From Ornithinibacillus contaminans (GTDB taxonomy: Bacteria; Bacillota; Bacilli; Bacillales; Amphibacillaceae): DNA of 64,000 nt. This document shows, in pieces, positions 49,110 to 58,085 of the stretch. Location: positions 1 through 64,000 of the forward strand of contig NZ_LDPV02000017.1 of the NCBI RefSeq assembly GCF_001038425.2. Reading direction: 5' to 3'. Both the position numbers and the translations under genes were made by a program. The notes beneath the pieces were generated by a model. That model was given only the letters and a program-made list of their open reading frames with translations. It had not been told where the DNA came from and searched no databases. Each line of letters starts with the position of its first letter. The first letter of the stretch is position 1.

Positions 49110-50558
49110 ATGAAGAATCGTATTGAAGTAATCGGGCTCGGTGCAGGCGATATGGACCAGCTTCCACTTGGGATTTACCGGAAATTAACCGATAGCACTA
49201 GTCCGATATTTGTGCGGACACTGGATCATCCAGTTATCGAGACATTAGCCGAAGAAGGCATAACGTTTTCTTCGTTTGATTATTTATATGAGCAACAAAC
49301 AGAATTTGAGTCGGTCTATCACGAAATTGTTCAAGTGCTGCTTGAACAAGCAAAATCCACCGATTTAATCTACGCGGTACCGGGTCATCCAATGCTTGCG
49401 GAGAAAACGGTCCAGCTTTTAGTAGAGCAATCGGACGTAGACGTCGATATAATTGGTGGACAGAGCTATTTAGATGCCCTATTTGCTTCGTTGAAAATTG
49501 ATCCTATTGATGGCTTCCAATTTGTTGATGGAACAGGCTTTAACCGTAGCCAGCTTGATTATCGCCACCATATTGTTTTTTGTCAGGTGTATGATCGGTT
49601 TATTGCTTCAGATGTGAAGTTAGCCTTGTTAGAGGATTTACCAGCTGACCACCCGGTAACGATTATTGATGCTGCCGGTAGTAAGGATGAAAAAGTAGTA
49701 ACCATACCACTGGAGGAATTGGATCATTCGATGGAGGTTAGTAATCTGACGAGTGTGTATATTCCACCAGCGAGCGACAATGTGCTAAATCATACCTTTA
49801 CCAGACTTCGGGAGGTCATCGCAACACTTCGCGGTCCAAATGGCTGTCCGTGGGATCAAAAACAAACCCATGAATCACTACGGGAATATGCGATAGAAGA
49901 AGTTTATGAGCTAATCGATGCGATTAATGAGCAAGATGACGACGGAATCATTGAGGAGCTTGGAGATGTTCTATTACAAATCATGCTCCATAGCCAAATC
50001 GGTGAGGATGCAGGCTATTTTACTGTTGACGATGTCATCCGATCAATCACCGATAAGATGATTTTCAGGCATCCGCATGTCTTTTCCGATGTAAACGTGG
50101 CATCCGTGGACGAGGTGCTTACCAATTGGGATACCTTGAAGAAACAGGAAAAAGGTGAGGTGCGGAAGTCACTACTTGATGGCGGTCCGAAAAGTCTTCC
50201 AGCACTGGCAAAGGCATATAAATTACAAAAGAAAGCTGCCAAAGTAGGCTTTGACTGGGAAGATGTGACAGATATTTGGAATAAGCTGGATGAAGAAATA
50301 CGAGAAGTGAAGGAAGCCATTGCTGCAAATGATACCGATAATATGGAAAAGGAATTCGGCGATGTGCTTTTTGTACTGGCAAATCTAGCAAGGTTTTATC
50401 AACTAAATCCAGAAAATGCACTAAACCTTACCAATAAAAAGTTTATGAACCGCTTTACGTACATCGAAGAACAGCTAAAGCAAAACGGAAAAGACATTAC
50501 CAAGACCAGTCTAAAAGAGATGGATTTTTACTGGGACCAAGCAAAGGAAAGAGAGTGA
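49110..50558 (+). CDS. yabN: YabN: tetrapyrrole-methylase domain fused to MazG pyrophosphohydrolase
   Basis: The 482-residue protein has a TP-methylase-like N-terminal domain (about 1-215, VIGLGAGDMDQLPLGIYR and VPGHPMLAEKTVQ). A MazG NTP pyrophosphohydrolase follows with LRGPNGCPWDQKQTHESL, EEVYEL and ELGDVLLQI (Mg-binding EExxE-type residues), then a second degenerate repeat. It is thought to remove aberrant NTPs. GGAGGAATTTGGG precedes ATG. Confidence 0.95.
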   Translation: MKNRIEVIGLGAGDMDQLPLGIYRKLTDSTSPIFVRTLDHPVIETLAEEGITFSSFDYLYEQQTEFESVYHEIVQVLLEQAKSTDLIYAVPGHPMLAEKTVQLLVEQSDVDVDIIGGQSYLDALFASLKIDPIDGFQFVDGTGFNRSQLDYRHHIVFCQVYDRFIASDVKLALLEDLPADHPVTIIDAAGSKDEKVVTIPLEELDHSMEVSNLTSVYIPPASDNVLNHTFTRLREVIATLRGPNGCPWDQKQTHESLREYAIEEVYELIDAINEQDDDGIIEELGDVLLQIMLHSQIGEDAGYFTVDDVIRSITDKMIFRHPHVFSDVNVASVDEVLTNWDTLKKQEKGEVRKSLLDGGPKSLPALAKAYKLQKKAAKVGFDWEDVTDIWNKLDEEIREVKEAIAANDTDNMEKEFGDVLFVLANLARFYQLNPENALNLTNKKFMNRFTYIEEQLKQNGKDITKTSLKEMDFYWDQAKERE

Positions 50559-50564
50559 AGACAA

Positions 50565-50828
50565 TTGCGTTTAGATAAATTTTTAAAAGTATCTCGATTA
50601 ATTAAAAGACGTACCCTAGCAAAAGAGGTTGCTGACCAAGGTAGAATTTCAATTAATGGAAAAGAAGCAAAGGCATCATCGATTGTGGCGATAGGTGATA
50701 CACTTGTCATCCGATTCGGACAAAAGCTGGTGACAGTGGAGGTAACCTCCTTAAAAGAGACTGTTCGAAAAGAAGAGGCAGGATTATTATACAAAATTAT
50801 TAAAGAAGAAAAAATTGAGGTAGAGTAG
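50565..50828 (+). CDS. rqcP: Ribosome-associated quality-control factor RqcP
   Basis: This is an 87-residue S4-like RNA-binding protein of the Hsp15 group (YabO). The S4 helix region reads MRLDKFLKVSRLIKRRTLAKE and is followed by GRISINGKEAKASS. RqcP works with RqcH to add alanine tails to stalled nascent chains on 50S subunits. TTG is the start, six bases after yabN, with GAGAGTGAAGACAA upstream. Confidence 0.95.
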   Translation: MRLDKFLKVSRLIKRRTLAKEVADQGRISINGKEAKASSIVAIGDTLVIRFGQKLVTVEVTSLKETVRKEEAGLLYKIIKEEKIEVE

Positions 50829-50881
50829 TTCTATACTTGTCCCTCCCTTCATAAAGTAGTACGGATAAGGAGGAAGCGGAT

Positions 50882-51184
50882 ATGAACTATTATGAAAAAG
50901 ACAATAGTACAAAGGTCGTTCAGCAGGATCACCAGTTAAAAATTAATAATCGCAGACTATTAGAAATTACTGGTGTGAAAGAAGTCGATAGTTTCGATAA
51001 CGAAGAATTTTTACTAGAAACGGTCATGGGCTATCTCATCATCCGTGGCCAAAATCTTCAATTGAAAAATCTCGATGTAGGCGATGGTATAGTCTCTATT
51101 AAGGGTAAAGTGTATGAGATTTCCTATGTAGATGAGCATCAACAGGAGAAGGCTAAAGGGTTCTTTAGCAAGCTATTTCGATGA
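50882..51184 (+). CDS. yabP: Sporulation protein YabP
   Basis: The 100-residue YabP/YqfC-family protein contains KINNRRLLEITGVKEVDSFD and MGYLIIRGQNLQLKNLDVGDG. In B. subtilis it is made in the mother cell and needed for normal spore coat and cortex formation. AAGGAGGAAGCGGAT precedes ATG. It overlaps yabQ by 4 bases. Confidence 0.94.
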   Translation: MNYYEKDNSTKVVQQDHQLKINNRRLLEITGVKEVDSFDNEEFLLETVMGYLIIRGQNLQLKNLDVGDGIVSIKGKVYEISYVDEHQQEKAKGFFSKLFR

Positions 51185-51780
51185 CGCTTAGTGTCCAGTT
51201 CCTAACGATGGCTTCTATGGTAGCTGGAGGTTTTTATCTAGGCATTGTATTAGACACGTTCCGCCGATTTAGTAAGCACTGGAAAAACAAGATTCTGCTT
51301 GTATATATGATGGAAATTAGCTTTTGGCTTACCCAGGTATTCATCTTATATTATGTCTTATATTTGGTGAATGCCGGTGAGTTAAGGCTATACGTGTTTG
51401 CTGCGTGTTTACTTGGTTTTGCAACCTACCAAGTACTCGCTGCAACACTCTATAAGCGATTACTTGAGTGGATGATCGCTATTATTAAACGGATTCTTCA
51501 ATTTTTTCATAGGCTCATCTCGACACTTGTTATTGCACCAATTCGCTATATCATCCGGTTGCTGCTTGCCTTTAGTATGTTCCTCTTGAATACGATTCTG
51601 GTTATCTGTGGCTTTATTCTAAAAATGGTCTACCTTCCACTTAAATGGATTGCCGGGGTACTCTATAAACTGCTACCAAAAAAAATCAAATTATTTTTAC
51701 ACCATTTAGCAGGATTTTATAGTAAAATACAGAATATATGTAGAAAGTACCTAAGGATTATCTCATCTAAGTGGAGGTGA
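51181..51780 (+). CDS. yabQ: Sporulation membrane protein YabQ
   Basis: This 199-residue membrane protein has helices at about 5-22, 38-60, 67-85 and a long hydrophobic stretch at 105-165. GGFYLGIVLDTFRRF is characteristic. YabQ is required for cortex formation in B. subtilis. The ATG overlaps the yabP stop (ATGA), giving translational coupling, and divIC follows after 4 bases. Confidence 0.92.
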   Translation: MTLSVQFLTMASMVAGGFYLGIVLDTFRRFSKHWKNKILLVYMMEISFWLTQVFILYYVLYLVNAGELRLYVFAACLLGFATYQVLAATLYKRLLEWMIAIIKRILQFFHRLISTLVIAPIRYIIRLLLAFSMFLLNTILVICGFILKMVYLPLKWIAGVLYKLLPKKIKLFLHHLAGFYSKIQNICRKYLRIISSKWR

Positions 51781-51784
51781 CGCT

Positions 51785-52162
51785 ATGCAGCCGAAAAAAA
51801 CAGTGACAAGACTTAACTCGAATTATATGGAGAAGTATGATGCTTACGTCGTTAGGCAAAAGCGCAAGAAACAACGCTTGATTCGACGGTTAGTATTATT
51901 TGCTACGCTTGTGGCACTTGTTGTTGGAAGCATGGCCGTTTACCATTTCAAGCAACGAGAGCTACATGCAGAGAAAACAGAAGAATATAGACTGTTAAAG
52001 GAAGAACTCGCAGACTTACAAAAGAAAGAAAAAAGCTATAAAGAAGAAATTGAGCTATTAAATGATGAAACGTATATTTTAGATATTGCTCGTACAAAAT
52101 ACTTTCTATCAAAAGAAGGCGAACTTATTTTTAAAACTCCCGATGATGACTCGTCTTATTGA
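51785..52162 (+). CDS. divIC: Cell division protein DivIC
   Basis: DivIC is a bitopic division protein that pairs with FtsL and DivIB at the septum. It has a basic cytoplasmic N-terminus (VRQKRKKQRLIRR), one membrane helix (about 39-57), an extracellular coiled coil (about 60-100) and a DIARTKYFLSKEGE C-terminal motif. GTGGAGGTGACGCT precedes ATG. The stop overlaps the -35 of the next promoter. Confidence 0.95.
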   Translation: MQPKKTVTRLNSNYMEKYDAYVVRQKRKKQRLIRRLVLFATLVALVVGSMAVYHFKQRELHAEKTEEYRLLKEELADLQKKEKSYKEEIELLNDETYILDIARTKYFLSKEGELIFKTPDDDSSY

Positions 52163-52188
52163 CACACTTTTAATCGCTTCGCTATAAT
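52159..52188 (+). promoter_or_regulatory. Sigma-A promoter of yabR
   Basis: A perfect TTGACA (52159-52164), an 18-bp spacer and a perfect TATAAT (52183-52188). It overlaps the divIC stop codon. Confidence 0.85.
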
Positions 52189-52234
52189 ATAGAAGTATAG
52201 TACATTTAATTTTTTAAGGAGGAGCATTTTTTTT

Positions 52235-52615
52235 ATGTCAATTGAAGTAGGCAGCAAGCTGCAAGGAAAGGTAACCGGCATCACGAATTTTGGTGCGTTT
52301 GTAGAGCTTGGAGAAGGAACTACAGGGCTCGTTCATATTAGTGAGGTTGCCGACAACTATGTAAAAGACATTAACGAACACCTAACAGTAGGCGATCAAG
52401 TTGAGGTTAAAGTAATTAATGTCGAAAAGGATGGCAAAATCGGCCTATCCATCAAGAAAGCAAAGGAAAAGCCAGTTCGCCAGAATCCAAGAGAGCGTAC
52501 TGAAACATTCGAAGCGAAAATGAATCGATTTCTTAAGGATTCTGAAGATCGTTTAGCCTCTTTGAAAAAGCATACCGAATCCAGACGTGGGGGTCGAGGT
52601 GCTAAAAGAGGATAG
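52235..52615 (+). CDS. yabR: S1-domain RNA-binding protein YabR
   Basis: The 126-residue protein has a single S1 domain (about 4-75: KLQGKVTGITNFGAFVELGEGTTGLVHISEVA read in two parts) and a basic, arginine-rich tail. It resembles the general stress protein 13 and polynucleotide phosphorylase S1 domains. The RNA target is unknown. AAGGAGGAGCA precedes ATG by ten bases. The strong promoter suggests high expression. Confidence 0.93.
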   Translation: MSIEVGSKLQGKVTGITNFGAFVELGEGTTGLVHISEVADNYVKDINEHLTVGDQVEVKVINVEKDGKIGLSIKKAKEKPVRQNPRERTETFEAKMNRFLKDSEDRLASLKKHTESRRGGRGAKRG

Positions 52616-52668
52616 CTTTTGCTGTCTACCTTATAATGCTCTAAATTTTTATTCATATAACCTATAAA

Positions 52669-52701
52669 GAAAAACAGCTACCGATGTGGTAGCTGTTTTT
52701 C
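52669..52701. terminator. Terminator of yabR
   Basis: GAAAAACAGCTACC pairs perfectly with GGTAGCTGTTTTTC around GATGT. It is usable in both directions. Confidence 0.92.
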
Positions 52702-52844
52702 TATGGAAAAAAGTAGCGTTGCGCTGAATTATCCCGCAAAACACGGCAACTCTTTCGTTTTAAGCTGAAAAAATGAAAGCGCTCGCTGAACTCTGCCACG
52801 CACTCATTTGCCCACCCAACAGTTATCGCACAGGCTACGTAAAA

Positions 52845-52886
52845 CAAAAAATCACCTGCTACCTAGCTAACTAGGATAACAGGTGA
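52845..52886 (-). terminator. Terminator of the tRNA-Met gene
   Basis: On the minus strand TCACCTG pairs with CAGGTGA, enclosing a further CTAG-rich stem. A T run (AAAAAA on the plus strand) follows. Confidence 0.8.
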
Positions 52887-52895
52887 TTCGAATGA

Positions 52896-52969
52896 TAGCG
52901 GCGGAGGGGATCGAACCCCCGACCTCACGGGTATGAACCGTACGCTCTCGCCAGCTGAGCTACACCGCC
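52896..52969 (-). tRNA. tRNA-Met (anticodon CAT)
   Basis: The 74-base minus-strand cloverleaf has acceptor GGCGGTG paired with CGCCGCT, a D-arm with GCTC/GAGC, anticodon stem TACGG/CCGTG with loop TTCATAC, and T-arm GGGGGTTCGATCCCC. The 3' CCA is not encoded. It is an elongator-type tRNA-Met by its paired first base and D-arm. It sits between yabR and spoIIE, where B. subtilis also has a tRNA-Met. Confidence 0.95.
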
Positions 52970-52988
52970 ATAATGTGCAACAAAAAAT

Positions 52989-53017
52989 ATATTACAGCAT
53001 GCAGCGAATTGTGTCAA
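52989..53017 (-). promoter_or_regulatory. Promoter of the tRNA-Met gene
   Basis: On the minus strand a perfect TTGACA (53012-53017), a 17-bp spacer and TAATAT (52989-52994) lie 20 bases before the tRNA. Confidence 0.7.
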
Positions 53018-53108
53018 TATGATTTTAAAAAGAGGATATTTTCCGACAAAGTAGAATTACATAAGTAGGAAGTTCCATGGTGCAAATTTTTTAAAAAGGA
53101 GGAGAACG

Positions 53109-53567
53109 ATGAAGCAACGGCACGAAGTATTGTTTACCCAGCTTGAAACCTATCGAAGCGAAACAATAGGGTTAGTAGACGGTATGACTGATGAGCAAGC
53201 TGAAATCATACCGACTGGCTTTCGGAACAATGTCCGATGGAATCTTGGTCATATCTATCTCGACCAATATCTTTGGATCGAGGCGATTACGAAAGAACCG
53301 GTGGAACACACAGACCAGTTCAATCAATGGTTCGGATTTGGAACGAGTCCGACAAACTTCACGGAAGAAACACCACGTCTAGAAGAATTAAAAGAATTAT
53401 TACAGCAACAGCCCAAGATAATTCGAAAGCACTATGGAGATCTGCTTGAAAAAGAATTTATGCCGACCGAAATGGGCATGCGAACAATTGAACAAGTGCT
53501 AACACGAACAATTTTTCACGAAGGTCTCCATGCAGGAGCAATTATCAGTTTAAAACGATTTATCTAG
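53109..53567 (+). CDS. DinB-family protein
   Basis: The 152-residue DinB/YfiT-like four-helix protein has metal-ligand histidines in NLGHIYLDQYLW and in the C-terminal FHEGLHAGAIISL. This is the second DinB-type gene in the window, and its sequence differs clearly from the one at 4.4 kb. AAAGGAGGAGAACG precedes ATG. The substrate is unknown. It is an insertion relative to the B. subtilis yabR-spoIIE interval. Confidence 0.85.
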   Translation: MKQRHEVLFTQLETYRSETIGLVDGMTDEQAEIIPTGFRNNVRWNLGHIYLDQYLWIEAITKEPVEHTDQFNQWFGFGTSPTNFTEETPRLEELKELLQQQPKIIRKHYGDLLEKEFMPTEMGMRTIEQVLTRTIFHEGLHAGAIISLKRFI

Positions 53568-53573
53568 TTCAAA

Positions 53574-53597
53574 AGTCATCGAAGGATGGCTTTTTTT
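53574..53597 (+). terminator. Terminator of the DinB-family gene
   Basis: AGTCATC pairs with GATGGCT (one wobble), followed by seven T residues. Confidence 0.75.
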
Positions 53598-53672
53598 ATT
53601 GGGGAAACGGTCCTTTTACCAGCTAAATGGAAATGGGGATTATGTAGAAATGTTCCTTGTCTACTAGATTTC

Positions 53673-53733
53673 AGTCGAACGATTTTTCAAAATCACTCTC
53701 TTGTTTTGACAAAAAATAAAACCCGTCTATGGT
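53673..53733 (+). promoter_or_regulatory. Candidate Spo0A-controlled promoter of spoIIE
   Basis: TTGACA (53706-53711) overlaps, on the other strand, TGTCAAA (one mismatch to the 0A box TGTCGAA). A second near-box AGTCGAA lies at 53673. TATGGT (53728-53733) is 16 bp from the -35. spoIIE is Spo0A-activated in B. subtilis, where the spacer is unusually long, so the exact -10 is uncertain. Confidence 0.4.
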
Positions 53734-53852
53734 TTACTGATATGACAGAGTCTTGTCCATCTACATACTAGATTGTAAACGCCATCTACTTGTAGCGTAA
53801 ATCATATCTGAAATAGCAATACAGTTATTTTCCGAGAAAGAGGAGTGGTTGA

Positions 53853-56300
53853 ATGGAATCAGTATCAAATGTTCAGACGAAACCAATTCATGTAGCAAGC
53901 ACATTTTTTGCAAATTTGCGGATGAAGATCTACACACAAGGGAAAAGGATTTTTCTTGACAAGGGATGGCTCTATGTAATCGTTGGCTTTTTATTGGGGC
54001 GGGCAATTATTTTATCCGTTGTCTCCCCATTTGCTGTCGCTTTTTTAGCGACACTCTGGTTTATGCAGAAGGAAAAAGCGCCGAAGGCCTTGCTCGCAAC
54101 GATGCTAGGGGCATTTACGATTTCCCTATCACATGGTGTGTTTGTCGGTATTGCAATGTTTTTCTTTTTAATTGTCGCGTTCTTATTTAAAAACACGCAA
54201 CATCAGCAAATGAAAATACCGATATTTGTATTTCTTGCGACAGTTGGACCAAGAATATTTTTATATACACTAGAAAACACACTTACTTCCTATGAATGGA
54301 TGCTGTTAATCGTAGAGGGTGTGCTAGGAACGGTTCTAGTATTAATCTTTATGCAGAGTGTCCCACTTTTAGCACAAAAAAGATACCGGCCAACATTAAA
54401 AAATGAAGAAATTGTGTGCATGATCATTTTAATTGCCTCAATTTTAACCGGAACAGTTGGATGGGAAGTGTATGGTGCCTCAATGGAACAAGTGTTATCG
54501 CGCTATTTTGTCCTATTGTTTGCCTTCGTTGGTGGGGCTGCCATTGGCTCGACAGTCGGTGTGGTTGTTGGGCTGATCTTGTCACTGGCAAATGTCGCAA
54601 ACCTCTATCAAATGAGCCTGCTTGCCTTCTCTGGTTTACTGGGTGGATTATTAAAGGATGGTAAGAAGGTGGGGGTTGGTGCTGGTTTATTAGTCGGTAC
54701 GTTCTTAGTCGGAATCTATGGCGATTCCAGCTCTTTAATGCCCTCTTTAATAGAATCATCCTTTGCTATTTTATTATTTTTCATCACACCAGGTAGCTGG
54801 ATTAAGCAGCTATCACGCTATATTCCAGGAACCGAAGAGCATACCAATGAACAGGAGCAATATTTACAAAAGGTGCGGAATGTTACAGCAAAGCGGGTGG
54901 AGCAATTCTCAGAGGTGTTTGAAGCATTATCGAAAAGCTTCATTACAGCGGAAAATTATTCCCAAGAAGAAGCTGAAGTAGCACGGGAAACCGATTATTT
55001 CTTAAGTAATGTAACGGAAAAAACCTGCCAAAACTGTTTTATGAAGGAGCGGTGCTGGCAGCAGCAGTTTGATACGACCTATTCGCTCATGGAATCACTA
55101 AAGCATGATATAGAAACCGGCAATCCTCCAGGTAGAAAACTGATGCGCGATTTTGAAAACCATTGTATTAAATCACGTAAAGTAGTCGATACGATGAAAG
55201 AGGAAATCTCGTACTTTGAGGCAAATCGTAAACTACGGAAGCAAGTGATGGAAAGCAAGCGCTTGGTTGCAGAGCAGTTACAAGGGGTTTCGGAAGTGAT
55301 GGAGGACTTCGCCAAGGAGATTTTAAAAGAACGAGAGCATCATGAAAAACAAGAAATCGAAATTATACACGCCTTAAAATCGATAGGGATTGAGCTAGAG
55401 AAGTTAGATATTTACCGGTTAGATAAAGGAAGTATCGATATCGAAATGACGGCTTCGTTCTATGATTATCGTGGCGAGGGAGAAAAGCTAATTGCACCAG
55501 TACTTTCGGATATTTTAAAGGAAACAATCGTTGTAAAACAGGAGGATATTTCCCCATTTCCAAATGGCTACTCCTTTTTAGCATTCGGATCAGCCAAGGA
55601 ATTTACTGTTGAGACGGGGGTTGCGAATGCAGCCATGGGTGGCGGTATTATTTCTGGTGACAGCTATACGATGATGGAGCTTGGTGCCGGCAAATATGCC
55701 ATGGCGATTAGTGATGGGATGGGTAATGGTGTACGTGCTAGCGAGGAAAGCAAGGAAACGCTTCGCCTGTTACAGCAGATCCTGCAAACCGGTATCCCAG
55801 AGAAGGTCGCCATTAAATCAATCAACTCCATTCTAGCCTTACGTACAACCGATGAAATGTTTGCCACGCTTGATCTTGCCGTGATTAATTTACACAATGC
55901 CTTTGTCCGTTTCTTGAAAATCGGTTCCACACCGAGCTTTGTCAAACGGGGTGATAAATTAATTAAAATCGAAGCGAGTAATCTGCCGATGGGCATTATC
56001 CGTGAGTTTGACGTCGATATTGTTAATGAACAACTGATGTCAGATGATATTTTAATCATGATGAGTGATGGGATTTTTGATGGGCCAAAGCATGTGGAAA
56101 ATACCGATATGTGGTTAAAGCGAAAAATTAGTGAAATGGAAACTAATAACCCACAGGAGATTGCAGATTTGCTATTAGAAGAAGTCATCCGCACGCGTTC
56201 TGGTGTGATTGAGGATGATATGACGGTATTAGTGGCGAAAATTCAGAAGAACATTCCACGGTGGGCGACGTTTCCAATCTACCAAACGAAAGCCCAGTGA
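53853..56300 (+). CDS. spoIIE: Stage II sporulation phosphatase SpoIIE
   Basis: SpoIIE assembles at the polar septum and dephosphorylates SpoIIAA to release sigma-F in the forespore. The 815 residues have about ten N-terminal membrane helices (about 35-315) and a central oligomerisation/FtsZ-interacting domain. A C-terminal PP2C phosphatase follows with MAISDGMGNG and DILIMMSDGIFDGPKH metal aspartates. AAAGAGGAGTGGTTGA precedes ATG. Its targets gin and fin are also in this window. Confidence 0.97.
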   Translation: MESVSNVQTKPIHVASTFFANLRMKIYTQGKRIFLDKGWLYVIVGFLLGRAIILSVVSPFAVAFLATLWFMQKEKAPKALLATMLGAFTISLSHGVFVGIAMFFFLIVAFLFKNTQHQQMKIPIFVFLATVGPRIFLYTLENTLTSYEWMLLIVEGVLGTVLVLIFMQSVPLLAQKRYRPTLKNEEIVCMIILIASILTGTVGWEVYGASMEQVLSRYFVLLFAFVGGAAIGSTVGVVVGLILSLANVANLYQMSLLAFSGLLGGLLKDGKKVGVGAGLLVGTFLVGIYGDSSSLMPSLIESSFAILLFFITPGSWIKQLSRYIPGTEEHTNEQEQYLQKVRNVTAKRVEQFSEVFEALSKSFITAENYSQEEAEVARETDYFLSNVTEKTCQNCFMKERCWQQQFDTTYSLMESLKHDIETGNPPGRKLMRDFENHCIKSRKVVDTMKEEISYFEANRKLRKQVMESKRLVAEQLQGVSEVMEDFAKEILKEREHHEKQEIEIIHALKSIGIELEKLDIYRLDKGSIDIEMTASFYDYRGEGEKLIAPVLSDILKETIVVKQEDISPFPNGYSFLAFGSAKEFTVETGVANAAMGGGIISGDSYTMMELGAGKYAMAISDGMGNGVRASEESKETLRLLQQILQTGIPEKVAIKSINSILALRTTDEMFATLDLAVINLHNAFVRFLKIGSTPSFVKRGDKLIKIEASNLPMGIIREFDVDIVNEQLMSDDILIMMSDGIFDGPKHVENTDMWLKRKISEMETNNPQEIADLLLEEVIRTRSGVIEDDMTVLVAKIQKNIPRWATFPIYQTKAQ

Positions 56301-56390
56301 TGAAAAATTACTAGATTCCTTTTCCGATTTAGGTATACTTCCAGCCATTTTTGTCGATGCTGTTTAAGGAAAAAGTTGGAGGTGTTCGAA

Positions 56391-57125
56391 TTGAAGAAGG
56401 GGACATTAAAGCAAATTTTGTTAATTACCGACGGGTGTTCGAATAAAGGAGAAGACCCGGCAGCAACAGCAGCATTGGCGTATCAGCAAGGGATTACGGT
56501 AAATGTCATTGGGATATTAGAGGATGATCAGTCTGAGGATCCTGAAGGTCTACAAGAAGTAGAGGAAATTGCCTTATCGGGCGGCGGTGTTAGTCAGTTA
56601 GTGTACAAGCAAGCATTATCGCAAACCGTTCAAATGGTCACCAAGCAGGCGATGACTCAAACCTTACAGGGCTTTGTTAATCTAGAGCTTAAGCAAATTC
56701 TCGGTAATGAACAGACCATGGAGGATTTAGAACCCCAAAAGCGCGGGGAAATCATGGAGGTAGTCGAGGAGCTCGGCGAAACCTGTGACCTAGAAGTACT
56801 GGTGTTAATTGATACGAGTGCTAGTATGCATGATAAGCTCCCAACCGTTAAAGAGGCACTAATTGATTTATCCATCAGTTTAAATGCGCGGGTAGGTAGA
56901 AATCGATTTTCCATTTATAGCTTCCCAGGCAAACGCAAGGACATTGATAAAGTGCTAGATTGGTCACCGAAGCTGGATTCTATTTCATCTGTTTTTCCAA
57001 AGCTGACAAGTGGCGGGATTACACCTACTGGCCCAGCAATCCGTGAGGCAATGTATCAATTCGGTAAGAAAAGCTTATTAAGGAGCTTTAGAAATAACGA
57101 TGAACAACATATCGAAAACGCATAA
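56391..57125 (+). CDS. yabS: VWA-domain protein YabS
   Basis: The 244-residue von Willebrand A-type protein contains ILLITDGCSNKG and a second VLVLIDTSASMHDK that forms the metal-ion-dependent adhesion-like DxSxS site. The role is unknown; it neighbours the kinase YabT throughout Bacillaceae. TTG 56391 is preferred because GGAGG lies nine bases before it, and the earlier TTG overlaps that site. The end overlaps yabT by 26 bases. Confidence 0.9.
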   Translation: MKKGTLKQILLITDGCSNKGEDPAATAALAYQQGITVNVIGILEDDQSEDPEGLQEVEEIALSGGGVSQLVYKQALSQTVQMVTKQAMTQTLQGFVNLELKQILGNEQTMEDLEPQKRGEIMEVVEELGETCDLEVLVLIDTSASMHDKLPTVKEALIDLSISLNARVGRNRFSIYSFPGKRKDIDKVLDWSPKLDSISSVFPKLTSGGITPTGPAIREAMYQFGKKSLLRSFRNNDEQHIENA

Positions 57126-58026
57126 TTCGTGGCTGCGTCCAGGAATGACGATAACAGGAAAGTGGCATCAAAAAGCTTATGTTATCAAACGAAAACTTGG
57201 CAACGGTGCGATTGGAACGGTATATTTATGCGATGCAAATGGGAAGAAGGCGGCATTAAAAATCAGTGACAAGAGTGCGTCGATGACAATGGAGGTCAAT
57301 GTTCTCAAATCACTAGCGAAGGTCCAAGGGAAACGTCTTGGGCCTTATTTGTTGGATGTGGATGATTGGGTTTCACCAACGGGAACCACGTATTCCTTTT
57401 ATGTCATGGAATATATCCAAGGTAAGCGACTTGGTGAATTCATTGGGCAGCATGGGAAGGAATGGCTCGGGGTGTTTATGCTGCAGTTATTAGAGGATTT
57501 AGATGATCTTCATCAAGCAGGCTGGGTTTTCGGGGATTTAAAGGAAGAAAACCTACTGGTATCCACTGCCCCGACCCGTATACGCTGGGTTGATGTAGGC
57601 GGCACCACCCAAATTGGGCGCGCCATCAAGGAATATACCGAATTTTACGATCGCGGCTACTGGGGACAAGGCTCAAGAAAAGCCGAGCCTAGCTACGATT
57701 TATTTGCGTTGGTGATGGTGTTTTTGACGATTTATTATCCGAAGCATTTTGCGAAAGGAACTAATCCACAAGCCACCTTATTTAAGAAAATTAATGATGT
57801 TCCGTCGTTAAAGCCTTATCGTGATTGTTTGAAGAAGGCGATCATCGGGAAGTATCAAACAAGTGGTGAAATGAAGCGTGATATTGCTACAGCCATTTAT
57901 CATGTCCAACAACAATCGCGGGCAAAAAACAGACCGAATACCGATAAGCTACCATTCGCCATCGAGTCGTTTGGTTTTCTTCTCCTTGCGATAGGCTATT
58001 ATCTCTCCTCTTTATTAATTCCGTAA
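57100..58026 (+). CDS. yabT: Hanks-type serine/threonine kinase YabT
   Basis: The 308-residue kinase is expressed in sporulation and linked to RecA phosphorylation in B. subtilis. The glycine loop LGNGAIGTVYLCD, lysine in AALKISDK, catalytic loop FGDLKEENLLV (in place of HRD) and DVGGTT (in place of DFG) are visible. A single C-terminal membrane helix (about 288-307) anchors it. It is about 30 residues shorter than the B. subtilis form. It is coupled to yabS. Confidence 0.92.
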   Translation: MNNISKTHNSWLRPGMTITGKWHQKAYVIKRKLGNGAIGTVYLCDANGKKAALKISDKSASMTMEVNVLKSLAKVQGKRLGPYLLDVDDWVSPTGTTYSFYVMEYIQGKRLGEFIGQHGKEWLGVFMLQLLEDLDDLHQAGWVFGDLKEENLLVSTAPTRIRWVDVGGTTQIGRAIKEYTEFYDRGYWGQGSRKAEPSYDLFALVMVFLTIYYPKHFAKGTNPQATLFKKINDVPSLKPYRDCLKKAIIGKYQTSGEMKRDIATAIYHVQQQSRAKNRPNTDKLPFAIESFGFLLLAIGYYLSSLLIP

Positions 58027-58085
58027 TCCGTATGGACTATGATAAAATGATGGAATACGTAAGGAATAGAAGAAGGTGGATGGAA

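Noticed and set aside
53586-53771. 61-residue frame upstream of spoIIE
   Set aside because: It begins in a terminator stem and spans the probable spoIIE promoter.
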